From Strigops habroptila (Eukaryota; Chordata; Aves; Psittaciformes; Psittacidae): 64,000 nt of DNA. Location of the stretch: positions 1,518,719 to 1,582,718 of the forward strand of contig NC_044288.2 of NCBI RefSeq assembly GCF_004027225.2, in the 5' to 3' direction. The notes beneath the pieces were generated by a model that saw only the letters and a program-made list of their open reading frames with translations, had not been told where the DNA came from and did no database searches. This document shows, piece after piece, positions 50,441-62,757 of the stretch. How positions within the stretch are numbered: position 1 is the stretch's first letter; the number at the start of each line of letters is the position of its first letter. The position numbers and the translations under genes were made by a program.

Positions 50441-53400
50441 CCCCAGGGATGGGCAATACCTGCCTGTTGCTCTCAGCCTTGGCCCACAGGACACAGGGGG
50501 ATGTTGAAAGAGCTATTTTGGGACTCGCAAAGCTTCAGCCTGCCTGAAACCTGCAGGTCACTCTGGCCCGGAGGTGTGAACGCTTCCCTGGAACAGGCTG
50601 TTTTCTCGAGAAGTCCCTGCCTTTCCTCAGGGTTTCTCATGCTTCCCCCCAGCAGAGGTGGGTGGTTGTTCGTGGGTCACAGGCTGTGCTGCAGAGCAGA
50701 TGGAGGTTAGAGAAAACGGAGCTCACGTTGCTGCTTTCTGACACGATGGAACAGGGGAAGAAGGGGATCAGCTTTACAGCAGGAATTCTTTCTTCCTTGT
50801 TGCTAGACAGGGAATGATTCAGCTCCGGTCTGGCTGGGCAGGATGAGACCTTTGGCCCTGTGCGGGTGGGACAGCCAGGGCTGTTAAAGGGATCCATCGG
50901 GATTCACCGGTGCCACAATGCAGGTGGCAGTTTAAGGGTCCGTGTCCTGAGGACCCACCACAGGAGGGCACAGCCAGGTCCGTGCTGTGCCCTGTCGCAG
51001 CCAAACCTGCGAGCTTGCTGTAGGCACAGCATGTAGGCAAAGCCGAGAGGGACAGAGAGATTCCAGCGGCCCAAAGGTGGTTTTAAACCTCTCGGAGGTG
51101 CAGTGCGGGCTCTCATCCCAGCTCCATGCCCTGAAGAGAGGTGCCAGGGCTGGCTGCGTGGGGGCCCAGCGCCCTGGGGTGCAGAGCAGGGCTGGGCTGT
51201 CCCAGGGGTTCAGCCCAGCTTAACCCCGAGAGCTCCGAGGTGTGTGGTGGGGGATGCTCTGCATTCAGGGGGTAGCAGCTGTGGAGTCAAGAGCTGGAGC
51301 TCAGTGGGGTCGTTCTCTGCCAGGGCTCTGGGGGACACTGGTTTGAAGTGACACACTCTGAGCTTCCTCAGGTGGTGATGCCATTAACGGCGGGTTATGT
51401 CTCTCTGGGGAGGACACCGGTGGCGGGGAGGGTTCTCCTCAGTGTGCACATCTGGGTCTATCTCATTAATTCATGTGCTGTTTGCCTGTCGTGGTCCCCT
51501 GAGATGTGTTCAAGGAAGGAAGAGCTGGTTCTACTTGACTCCGTCTTTCTCTTGCTGGACTTCACAAGGATTGACATCCTTTTAAATGGAGAGGGAAGGG
51601 CAGGAAACGGGAGCCCTGAGTTCAGAAATACAAGGCTTTTCCAAGAGGATTTGTTCTGCTTTAGGCTATGATTCCTCCTCCTCTTCCCTCCATCTCCCCA
51701 TCCCACTCTGCTCCTTCCTCACACCCACATGCACGGCACAGCAATCTTCCACTCCCTGCTGTGGCTTCCCGGGAAGATGCTGTCATGTGAAATCCTGGGA
51801 GAGAGTTACCACATGGAGCTCTCTGAAAGCATGGCGTGTCTCTGGCAGAACATGCCTGCAGACAGAGCAACGCTGCTCCCCCTCCTCAAAACCCTGCACG
51901 CTCTCAGGGATGGAGGTGTGGGGAGCAGGGAATCATCTTGGAAGCTTGGGAGCTGCCTACGCACATGGCAAGTGTTGTCAGCAGCTGATAGAAGAGGTGG
52001 GAGGGAGGGAGATTTGGAGGGGGAAGAACTCGGAGGCTCGTGTGCCCACGTAGCTCAGCATCCTGTCTCCCCCAGGGCTCAGCAGCCAGGATGGCTCCAT
52101 CACTGCTCGCATTGACACGTGCATTGAAAGGAGACTCCGAACAGGGACTCAGAGATAACTCCCATCTACTTCAGCAGCGACATAAAGGTGGGGAGCATAA
52201 AGCAGCTACTTGTAATAGTAACCTGACATGCTTTTCCCCTGTACAAAAGCAGCATTTCCTTCTGTAATAAAGAACAGGCTGTTCTGACTTCTTTATGTAC
52301 CTGCACACTCGCTGTACGGCCTTGGGGATAGAAGCAACAATGATCCCTGCTCTCGAGTCACTCTTCCTGCTGACCTGCTATGCTTAATGACAGGGGATTT
52401 ACAACTGGGAAGGTTTAGCACAGAAGGGTGCTGCCATCAGGGAAGTGCTGGGCTGATCCCTGCACAGGAGGAGGCAGGCAGGCTCCCTCCTCACCCAAGC
52501 TGTTAAACAGCCAATTCTCTGGTGTTGGCATAAACACAGGCAAATTAGTCACTGGAGAAAACCCCAGTGCCTGTGACAGCTGCTTGTGGCTGGAAGAACA
52601 TGGGGGTGACAAACACCTCTGACAGAGCAGGCAGCTGGGCACACTGTGGTGGTGGTGGCCAGGCTGTCCCTGGGAGAGAGCCAGGTGCCACCAGCAACAG
52701 GCATGGAGATGGTGTGACAGGGCAGGGAGCTCGCACTGGCTCTGGAGGCTCTCCTCTCGCTGGTTTTTGGGGTGCAGGATGTGAGCAAACCTGACTGCAG
52801 CAGAGGCAGCAAGGATCAAGGTGAAATCTTCAGGAGGCCCGTTGGTGGAGGACTGAGGAAGGGTTTGTTCTGCCCTCAAGAGAGCAGATGCAGAGAAGCT
52901 ACAGCACTGGCACGGGGCTTGGTTTCTGCAAGGAGAACAGAGTGAGGCACTGGCCTGGTTTCCAGGAAAGGAGAACAGTGTGTCACAGAGAAGGCATTGA
53001 AAAGACCTGAGGCTTCTGCCTCTGCTTTCTGTCTTACTGCTGCAGACACGTGTGTGCTCGGGAGTTCAAAAGGCTAAACTGGAGGCTGTCCTGCCGCTGG
53101 CTCAGGGCAGGGAGCTGTGAGCTTCTCCTTCACAGCCCACACTTGTGTCCCTGTCCCTGCTGGAGATCCCTGCACAGCTCAGCACCTTTCTCCCTGCAGC
53201 ACTGACCTTTGCAGTGGGAGTGTGGGAAGCAGAGCTGGATGGGACAAGGCACTAGTTGTAGAGCCCAGATCCCCAAAGAGACCCCCCCATCCCCTGCAGC
53301 AGCAGCTCAGAACCTCGCAGCATCCCTGACATCCTTCCCACTGGTGCATCCTGCAGACACAGGTAGGGCTGGGCACACCACATGTTTCCTCCACCCAAGC

Positions 53401-54938
53401 CACCCATTTCCTATTTGCTGCAGACATGACAACCAGCGAGTTAATCCTGCAGGCCATGAACTAAGCTATCTTAGCAGACACCATCTGTCCTTTTTCATTT
53501 GCTGATGCACGACCTATTTTGCTGTGGAGCAGAGCAGGGGCTGCAGTTTAGGGGCTTGCATGTTGCACTGTCCCTGTTGCCAGGGTTTAATCCACTGCTC
53601 CCTGCTAACGGGAGAAGGCTCCAATGAACTGAGCACCAGGGGGACCTGCTGTCATGGTGCCTGAAGCTTGTCCCTGTGGCTGCTGGGCCTCAATGGACCT
53701 TTGAGCCTCAATCCCACAAAGCACTTGGGAAGAGAAAGGTCTCAGCAGAACTTGCAAGGACAAGAGCACAGCAGCCCTCAGCAGGGGCCTCTCCTTACCC
53801 GGAGCCCCTTCAGCAATGGCCATGGGAGGGACACTCGGAAATGCCACCCTCTTAGAGCCACCATCCAACCATCTCAGCCCTGCTCTGGGGCTGGGGACAG
53901 CAAAAGCAGAGTAAGAAAAGGGAAAAGGACTGGTTTTGTCTTGGGAGGGGAAGAGTCACATCCAACTCCCTCACTTGCCAGCAGGTCCCAGAGAGACCTG
54001 AACATCTCAGGTCTCTTCAGGACCATCTGGGAGAATATTAGCACCAGGCTCAAACCCCTCCATGTGCCCCTGAGGACACAGATGTGGTACTTCCTTCCCC
54101 TGAGTAACAACCCTGCACTTCTTTGTTTTGGAGGCAAAGTTTCCTTGCATCTCCAGCTCATTCTCATCCCAAAGTGGGGTTCCTGGGAAGAGGCCACGTG
54201 CTGTGCTCAGCACTCCAGCCAATGCTGCTCTGGCCTGGGGTCATTCTGGTGCCTTACAGAAGCTGAGCAATGGCAATCACAGCAGGACAGGGAAAGAGAG
54301 GAAGAGAATTCTTTCTTTATCCCTCGGAGGGGATCTGGTCCTGTCCTGGAGCAGTTTGCTGACCCTTGTCTGGGTACAGAAGTACAGCCATTATGAAAGG
54401 TCATAAAACCATCAGGATATTTCCAAGCCAGTTATCATATTTGAGTTACCCAACTCTCAAAGCCATTCCAAAGGTTAGTGCCTTGCTGTGTGACCTGCAT
54501 TTCCTCCTGAATTTACCAACTCTTTATTGAACTCAGCTCTGGGCTGAGCTCTGAAACCAACAGCAAGGCCATCCTGTCCTTGGGTGCTGTTAGGAGGGAG
54601 CTGAGCATTCGGTGCTAACACCCTCCTGTCACTCAGGACCAGAGCGGTCACTGCTCAGCGACCTCTGCCTGGGCTCCCAAAATCAGCTTCCTGCTTTTGC
54701 ACACAACAGAAGTGGAACAGAGAGAGGAAGTTCTTCAGGCTGACCTTGGCAGCAGCCACACAGCTTCTTTCTGTCTTAGCCCAGTTGTACCACTTGGGCT
54801 TTCCAAGAACTCTTAACCTTCTGGATAGGATGTGGCCTGAATCCACCCACTTCTGTGGGCTGCCTCTGAGGCCAACACTGGCTGGGCAAGGACAGTGCCA
54901 GTACCTGCTGTGGAGTAAATTTCCCTCTCCTGCTGGTT
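50441..54938. other. Intergenic sequence with a possible + strand transcript end
   Basis: 4.5 kb with no recognised protein-coding exon or repeat family. An AATAAA at 52266-52271 on the + strand follows about 60 bp of AT-richer sequence and could end an unannotated + strand RNA, but upstream support is lacking. Confidence 0.5.
52266..52271 (+). terminator. Possible poly(A) signal, unassigned
   Basis: AATAAA followed by a T/G-containing stretch (GGCTGTTCTGACTTCTTTATG). No upstream exon can be tied to it, so it may be a chance match. Confidence 0.25.
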
Positions 54939-55432
54939 ATAGAACCCCAGACTGGTTTGGGTTAGAAGGGGCCTTAAAGCTCACCCAGCTCCAACCCCTG
55001 CCACGGGCAGGGACACCTTCCACTAGAGCAGGTTGCTCCAAGCCCCTGTGTCCAACCTGGCCTTGAACACTGCCAGGGATGGGGCAGCCACAGCTTCTCT
55101 GGGCACCCTGTGCCAGCGCCTCAGCATTCCCACAGGGAAAAACTTCTTCCTTATATCCCCTGTTTCAGTTTGAACCCATCACCCCTTGTCCTATCACTAC
55201 AGTCCCTGATGAAGAGTCCCTCTCCAGCATCCTTGTAGCCCCCTTCAGACCCTGGAAGCTGCTCTGAGGTCTCCACGCAGCTTCTCTTCTCCAGGCTCAA
55301 CAGCCCCAATGTTCTCAGCCTGTCTCCATACACGAGTTGCTCCAGCCCCTGATCATCCTCGTGGCCTCCTCTGGACTTGCTCCAACAGCTCCATGTCCTC
55401 CTTATGTTGAGGACACCAGAACTGCATTTGTG
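54939..55432 (-). mobile_element. CR1 LINE 3' fragment, longer copy
   Basis: About 490 bp on the - strand. Tail end ATAGAACCCCAGACTGGTTT; it extends through TCTTCTCCAGGCTCAACAGC to near GTTGAGGACACCAGAACTGC, further 5' than the 50121 and 25637 copies. Confidence 0.93.
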
Positions 55433-56917
55433 CTCTTTTCTCTTTGAAACCAGCTGAAGCTCTGGACCCCGGCTTTCCTGCCCTGCTGCAGCTGTAAGTG
55501 CTGGTTCCTTCTGCACTCTTGCTGCCTACAGGGATGCTTGACCCGTTTACAAACCTTGCTCAGCTTTGGACACCCAGTTTCAGTAGCAATAAACCCTGCT
55601 GGCTCCTTCCTGTGTTTGCTAAGCTTTGCCCGGTGTTCCCTTGTCCGTGCTGTGGACACTCACTTGGCCTCTGCATCAAATGTGACAAGAACTAATGACT
55701 TCCCTGCAAGATGCCATCATGTCCCTCCTGCTCTCCTGTAAGATGGGATGTCCATCCTGCACTGTGGGGAGAGGGAACAGCAGCTGGGGTCAGGATCTCT
55801 GTGCTAGGAACATGGTTTCCTCACAGACTGACAGTGTGGGGTACAGACCCCCACAGCAGGACTGCTCCGGGTGTTCCTGATTTCTTTATGCTTTGGGAAG
55901 AGAATTGGCTCAAGAATTGTCTTGATCTGAGGCCAAGGAACAGACATCCCCCCTCATAGCCCACAGCCATGGGCCTCTCCTGTGCATTCTCTGAGGGAGA
56001 GGAGCGGGGAAGGGCAGTGCATTGACAAAACTACAGCAGACCCAGATCTGGGATTACTGACAGGAGGTGGGAAGAGGAAGAACCAGCCCATGTGGTCAGC
56101 CCTGGGAAGGGCAGTTTCTGCCCAGAACTGCCTGGGGAACATTCCCATTTCCATAACCAGCAACAGCTGTCGAAGGGGGAGAAGACAGACAGCAGACAGA
56201 CAGAAAGAAGGAAAGCAGGAAAGAAGGAACGCCTCCGTCTGCAGCCTCCCAGCACAGTGTTCCCAGCACTCCCAGTGCTCCCAGCACAGCGCTCGCAGCA
56301 CTCCTGGGACAGCATTCCCAGCACTCCCAGCACAGTGTTCCCAGCACAGGGCTCTGGCCCTGCAGCAAGGAAAACCGGAGTCATTTTCCAGAGGGCTGAG
56401 CCAGCACTAACCAGTGTGTGTCTCACTTTGACAATCAGCTGCATCAGGGCTCCCTTGTCTCAGCTGAGATCTTTCCTCAGCCTGTCCTTTGGAGGCCCAG
56501 CCCCTGCCCTGGGTCAGGCCAGGGCCGTTCTCCCAGTGCTCTGCTCTCTCTGCAGCAGAACAAGGTGGACAAGGGAATGGGGAGCTGTGGTTTGGGGTGT
56601 CCTTCATTCCCGGGCCAGCATGGAAAGGTAAAGTGGGTTTGTTCTGCCAGGGTTTGCTGCTGACCCACCCCTTCCTTCCCCTGGCTGCTGCCGTGACCTG
56701 CCGCATTCTAACTTCTCCTCAAGCAGAGCCCACCTTTACCACATCCAGGAAATTCCTCTTCTCCCTCCTCTCCCTCACCCCTGCATCACCAGGAGCAACC
56801 CTCCTTCCTCTCTGGGGCTGAGGTCATCTGTGGGTTGCGGTGTTTAAGCAGCCTGGATCCCGTGCTGTGCGAGGAGGCCGGGCCGTGCCCCCCAGAAAAC
56901 TGAGTAGGAGGTTTCTG
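55433..56917. other. Intergenic sequence, no gene recognised
   Basis: 1.5 kb between two CR1 copies; the only structure seen is the CCCAGCACT minisatellite (56249-56353). Confidence 0.6.
56249..56353. repeat. Minisatellite of CCCAGCACT-type units
   Basis: Degenerate tandem array of units such as CCCAGCACTCCCAGTGCT and CCCAGCACAGTGTTCCCAGC over about 105 bp. Period is irregular (9-10 bp subunits). Confidence 0.85.
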
Positions 56918-57184
56918 GGGTGATGGGTTCAAACTGAAACAGGGGAAGTTCAGGTTAGATCTAAGGCAGAAGTTCTTCCCTGTGAGGGTGCTGAGGCGCT
57001 GGCACAGGGTGCCCAGAGAAGCTGTGGCTGCCCCATCCCTGGCAGTGTTCAAGGCCAGGTTGGACACAGGGCCTTGGAGCAACCTGCTCTAGTGGAAGGT
57101 GTCCCTGCCCGGGGCAGGGGGTTGGAGCTGGATGAGCTTTAAGGTCCCTTGCAACCCAAACCACTCGGATTCTATGATTCGATA
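56918..57184 (+). mobile_element. CR1 LINE 3' fragment
   Basis: About 265 bp, + strand. It runs from GTGATGGGTTCAAACTGAAA to a well-preserved tail GATTCTATGATTCGAT. The intact tail repeat suggests a relatively young insertion, with a few substitutions elsewhere. Confidence 0.93.
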
Positions 57185-60100
57185 AAAGTCCAGTGCCTGC
57201 CACTGAAGCAGGAGCTGGCGAGTGCCTCCCTGCTGCCTCGGAGTCGCAGGATCCCTCCCCAGTGCAAGCCCTGCAGTCTCTCAGGGGTAACTGTTGGCAA
57301 TCACAGCCCTGTTCCAAACCAGCAGAGGCTTTCCTGGGCCTCCCTCTGCCTTTCCCTGCCCTCATGCATGTTTGGGGAAAAGCCTCCCAAGGTGGAGCCA
57401 GCTCCTGCGCTTCCCACTGTACGTGCAGCTCAGCCACAGCCGCATGCTGGGGTTCATGTAACTCTGGGTCCTGTCCCAGCTATTCCCACCCATTTCCCAT
57501 GGATCTCCCGCAGGACTCACAGCACCCAGGGGTGCTGCCTAGCCCCAGACACATAAGAACAGTGCTCTCAGCATGGGATGAGCACCAGGACTGCAGCTGG
57601 AGAACCTGGCAGAGAACACAGAGCAGTGAACATGGAGCAGAGCCCTGGCCCCGGGCTGAGGCCCAGATGCCTCTTTCCCATCCGACAAGCCAAGGCTTTG
57701 AGCCCTGCCAAACCCCAGTGTTTGTTCCTGCCTTTGGCAAGCAAGAGATGGCAACACAAGCATGTGTAAGGCAGAGAGAGGAGTTTTGGTGAAGGAGGGA
57801 AGTGGGTTTCTCTTGGGTCTCTGTGACCTTTTCTGGGTTGGAAAGCCCAGCGCTGTGCAGAGGTGCTAACAGCCCACAGCACAGCCCCTGGCCTCCTGCA
57901 GTCACAGCCACAGCCCAGCCCTGGGCTGCTGGGGTGGAACCAGTGGAAATCCAGCTCCAGGGAGTCGCTGCCTTCTCCTCTTTGCAAGGAAAATCTATTT
58001 GGAGCCATGGAGCCTTATTCTGGGCAGCCTGTCTTCCAGCCCTGGTTCTCTGGGATACAGGTCCTGCTGACAGCAGTGGAGCCCATGGACTGGGAGTTGT
58101 ATCAGCAATGCCATGAGGATCCCATTGAGTGTCCTCACTGCCCTCCTTGGAGGAGCAAGCAGAGAGAAGGAGCTGCTGGGGCAGAGCCAGGAGAGGGCTG
58201 ACACCAAAGGGAGTCAAACAGCTCCAGCAATTGCTCTGTGTGCTTCCAGCCCTTCTTTCTTAGCCTCAAAGAGAAGAAGTGATGCTGGCAGGAGGGGAGG
58301 AAAGGAGCAGGGTTCTGTGCAGGTGGGTTGGGATGCACCCGGATCCCCAGAGCTGAGAGTAGGACCAGGTTTAGAGCAAAGACAGAAGTGCTGACTTGGC
58401 CAGAGGGATAATATCCATTGAGAGCTATTGATCACTCAAGTAAGCTCAGCTATGACACAAACAGCTACCTCAACAGAAGGCCATTCCAGCCTGGCTTTAA
58501 GGAGAGGGTAGAGGGACTGCAGGGCAGGGAACACAGCACCCTGCTCTCCTTGAGCCAGCTGCCTGCTCCCAGTGGCACCAGATAAGGGGTGCAAACAAAC
58601 ACAAGGCAGGCGCCTGTGGGGGCCTGTTTGCAGCCCTGCCAAAGGAACAAGGAAACATCCACTGCAGTGGAGTCATCACAGACGTTGGAATAGGAAGGAT
58701 TAAAATGTCTCACAGGACCTGGCTCAGCTCCCAGGGCCCTCTCTGGACACTGGCACAAGGGCAGCTCCTCCCTGTGGCTCAGGCTCTGCAGAGGCTCTCA
58801 GCTCCCCATCCTGTTTTCCCAGGAGGGTTTGTGCTGGAACCAGCACTCAGCAGAGCACAAGTTCCCATTTATTCCCATGTTCCTCACAGGTAACGCAGCA
58901 GTGGAACAGGCTTGCATGAAGGCACTACGAGCATGTCAGACTCAGCTGCTTCAGCTGATGTGCAGATACCAGGCTGTGTAATGTTCACATGATCATCCCT
59001 TTTGCAGTGTAGGCAAGTACAGGGGGAACAGCGAGGAGAGCCAGTGAAGTAGTGCAGAAGGTCAAGGACTAGGAGGGTTGACATGGCCCTTCTGCTGGAG
59101 GAGCTCCTGGTGCCATTCCCCACATGGCTCAAGAGCAGTGGCAGCAGTGTTAGGTGCTGGCCATGCAGAACTGCAGCCTCAGGCACTGAAACTGCAGGAG
59201 AGCAGCGTGCCCCCTTCCCAAACTGCCCCCGGGAGGCCTGGCTCAGGCTGTGCCCAGCAAGGGCTCATGTGGGAGTCCCTGGGTCCATCCAGAGCTCGCT
59301 CCCTCCCAGCGAGGGCTCAGAGAGCTGCCAGCAGGGCCTCTCTTCTCCTGTCCGTGGCAGAGGCAGGAAACGCAGCCACCTGAGTGACAACACTGCAGCC
59401 TCCAACCCGCTGCTCCCACACAAGTCCCACAGCAGCACAAGCTGTTGCTGTTTGCAGGGTTACCATGAACCAGCAGCAGTCCGGGCACCCCCAGGCGCCT
59501 GCCCAGTGCTCCCCATAGACCCAGCAGCATCTGTGCCTTCATCCCGCAGCAATAGCCTTCACTAAAGCATCTTTCTGCTCCTTATTGCCATTCTGCTCTC
59601 TCATGGACTCTCAAGCATTCCTGGCTGCATTTCTGCATGGCCACACTGCTGCCCCCAGCCCTTCACATGACATGGGAAACGTGTTATTTCCCCAAAAGGG
59701 TTGTGACAGGAGCATCACCCTCTCCCTGTTCTTGGATTCCAAATGAGGTTGCTGCAGCCCTCCTGAGCTTTTGCTTTGTGCCTCTTTCACCTCCAGCACA
59801 GTCCTGCTTTCTGACACCCACAGCAACGAGCTTTGGACTCCAGATGTCCTTTCCTCACTCAGATACACCTCAAGGCTGGGTGAAAGTCAGCTTAGCATAG
59901 AGTGAGTGGGTGCTAATTGAACTCCCTTTCTGCTTTGCTATCGCTGCCTGCATGTAGGTGCAGAGTCCACACACCCCCTGCCATGGAGCTGTAAACCCAC
60001 CAGCTTGTTCAAGCCCAGCTTTAGGATTAGGAAGAGCCGAAATTCCCCCCAGGGCCACAGGCCAGCACAGGGGTAATGCTGGGATGCAGCAGGGCACAGA

Positions 60101-60715
60101 GGTGACCATCACCCCTTGTTCTCTCCCCTCATGGATCAGATCCCATTATGCAACCGCTAAAGGGCAACAAAGCATCCAGAGTGGATCCAAGGACTTTGTT
60201 GTTTTGCCTTCCAGATCCCCAGGATCCACATCCAGAGCGCTCCCAGCACCAACTGTGCACCTTGGCTGCCTTCGCCACAACTACTGCTTCCTGCAAGGGC
60301 AGGGTGAGTGCTGAGCCTGCTGGAGAGCTGCAGTTCAGGCTCCCCACTGCAAGCACACGCTGCTGGGCTGGGTCCCAGTGCAGCAGCTCAGGGGCTGCAA
60401 ACTCATTCATTTAATCAATGATTCCTGCTCTAATCCCAAGAGAGAGCTCTGGTCCCCTTCTCCAGAGAGGGACCAGGGCTGCTCCCCACTCCCTTCAGCC
60501 CACCCTGGAGGTGGATACTCCTGGCTTTCCCAGCACAGCGTCACTGACACACAGTGCTATATCCATCCATGGGGGGATGGATGTGCAGGTTTTGCAGCAG
60601 CCAGCCAGGCTGCCAGGGCATTGTGTAACACTGCTGCTGCCCAAGAGCCATCAGAAAGAAGCCAAGGCAGGATTTGATCCCAGCAGATCCCACCCTGCTG
60701 CCCCCGGAGCATCTC
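57185..60715. other. Intergenic sequence, no gene recognised
   Basis: 3.5 kb without recognised exons, RNA genes or repeats. Long open frames on both strands (up to about 245 codons) are compatible with GC-rich composition. An AATAAA on the - strand (58868-58873) is the only transcript-end-like motif noted. Confidence 0.55.
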
Positions 60716-60719
60716 TTAC

Positions 60720-60920
60720 CTCTCCGCGGAGCCCACTCCCGCTGCAGCTCTTCCCTCCGCAGTCTCCCTGGCTCTCCCTTTCCCACTCCGCTTCCCTCTG
60801 CGCCACCTCCCGGCGTGATGTCAGCCCGGCCCTGCCTCCGCAGCCTCCCCATCACACCCCACTGCTGCTTCCCTTCCCTTCGCCGCGGTTGCCACAGCGA
60901 CAGGAAGGGGAATCCCATCC
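60720..60920 (-). promoter_or_regulatory. CpG-rich promoter-like patch with - strand splice donor
   Basis: A local CpG-rich block in otherwise CpG-poor DNA. It contains a CRE-like TGATGTCA (60816-60823) and an X-box-like GTTGCC-ACA-GCGAC (60888-60900). On the - strand it ends in a strong donor, GGAGAG|GTAAGAG (exon last base 60720). It could be the promoter and first exon of an unannotated - strand transcript between RNF19B and the next gene. No homology supports coding; an ATG at 60916-60918 is in frame with the donor region. Confidence 0.4.
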
Positions 60921-62757
60921 TCTGGTCCTCCACCTCCCAGAGCCTCGCTTGGTATCATCCACTGCAGCTCTTCCTAAAGAGCAGGGGAAGGACATGGTGA
61001 CAACAGGGAGTAGTGGCAGGCGAAGGCTAGGGACAGCTTTGTGGCTTAACCTACCTGGAAGGGAGGGCAGAGGCAGTCATGGGAAGCAGGCTCAGGCAAA
61101 ACAGGCACTCACCTTATCCACAGCCGTTCCCACCCGTGTCCCTGGTGCTCTTCCCCCTTTGCACCCCCTCCATGCACTGCTCTGCACAAGTTCTTTGTTC
61201 CTCAGCCCCTCTGCTCTTTCCCTCTCAGGGCTGTGCCCCTGTGCACCATGATGGTACAAACTCTACACACAAGGGCTTTGTGTGCTGCTTGCCCACAGCA
61301 GGTAAGCGTTGCAGTGACTTCTCCCTCCAAAGTCAAGGTCAGAGATCAGGTATGGAGCAGAAACACAAGCCCAGCTCCAAAGCAGACCCTCAGGAGTCAG
61401 TGGGCTCATTCTTACTACCCACAAAGGCACAGTAAAAGGTTTTTCTGCAATCTCATTGTCACAGATGGCTCCACGAGGAGGGGAGAAGGGCAGATACTGT
61501 ATTTTTAGGACTGCAGCACATTTTTAATGGGAAGAGATGGCCCAAAGCTTCTCAGCCCTCCCCCATCCAAGAGGCTGTTTCTTTTCAGCAGAAATATCTC
61601 TGCATTAGAGAACAGGTCACTTCCTCTATCAGCGAGAATTCAGTGTCCTATTTGATGCTGGTCCTTGGGCTATAAATAGGAATTTTTCCCTTTTATAGTT
61701 GCTGAATAATTGTGAGGATGAAATATGAACAGAGTTTTCAAAAGAGTGCCTGATAAGCAGCTTGCTGGAACGGAATGGGGGAACAGAAGGAAGTTCCAGC
61801 ACCTGCAGAGCAGCATGTGCTGTGGAAAACATTCAAGGGCAGCATGAGAGAGACAGGTCACAGAACAGATCCAGCTACAGAGCATGGAGGCTTGAGGTAA
61901 ACAGCCTCCCCGCAGCAGCCTCTCCCACAGCTCATTTCATGCTCCACGCTTAGGTAAGGATCAAACAGAAGCAGCCCAGCTCAGAAGAGCCAGGACTCCT
62001 GCATCCCACATACTAGAAGGCCAGGAGGAGCAGGCAGAACAGGTTTTAAACAGCAGCAGGCAAGCACTAGAGGACACAATCCCAAACAATGAGGAAGAGC
62101 CCAGCTTAACATCCATCGGCAAAAGAAACGAGGGAAGGACACCACAAACTTGCCTTCAACAAGGAGGGAACGGTAAGTGGGGTACAGGGAGGTGATAAAC
62201 CCATCAGAGCTCAGAAACAGGGTAAAGTGAGGCCAGGAACTGCTCTTGTTCCCTGTGTTGGAGCAGATTTTGCCCTTGGTACATCAAGAAGCACCAGTGG
62301 AGGGGAAGAGAGAGATGCAACAAGCTACAAAAGGCAGAAAGCAACCGAGCAGAAGACAAAGCATGTGGCTTCCAGTTGCTGCAGGAGGAGAGAAGGAAAT
62401 AACATCAGCTCCTGCACACACAGGCACTGTGAAGGGAAGATGGAAAAGACTTGGAATTCCATCCCTGAAAGGAGCTTTGGCCAGGAAGGGTCAGGATACA
62501 CAGAGGGCTCAGTGCTCTCAGTGCCATGCCTGAAGAAACAGGAGAGAGCAAACCAGAAGCCACCATTGCTGTGGTGATTAAGCATTGAAACACATCCAGC
62601 AGGGAAAAGAGGAATTCCAAGCCACAGTTCCAACTGCACAGAACATCCTCAAGATAGGATCAGGCCCAAGGAGCCACCCAGCTCAGTGTTAGTTGCCTGC
62701 AGTGGCATCCAGCTCCTCTCCCACAGCCGGCAGGTCAAAGAGGACACAGCAACAGGT
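60921..62757. other. Intergenic sequence, no gene recognised
   Basis: 1.8 kb with no recognised exon, repeat family or RNA gene. Confidence 0.55.

Noticed and set aside
57480-58217. 245-codon - strand open frame
   Set aside because: No recognised domain, no splice or promoter context, overlapped by open frames on the other strand.
60418-61251. 277-codon + strand open frame over the CpG patch at 60.8 kb
   Set aside because: Low-complexity Pro/Ser/Leu-rich product, no recognised family, and the splice and promoter signals favour the other strand.
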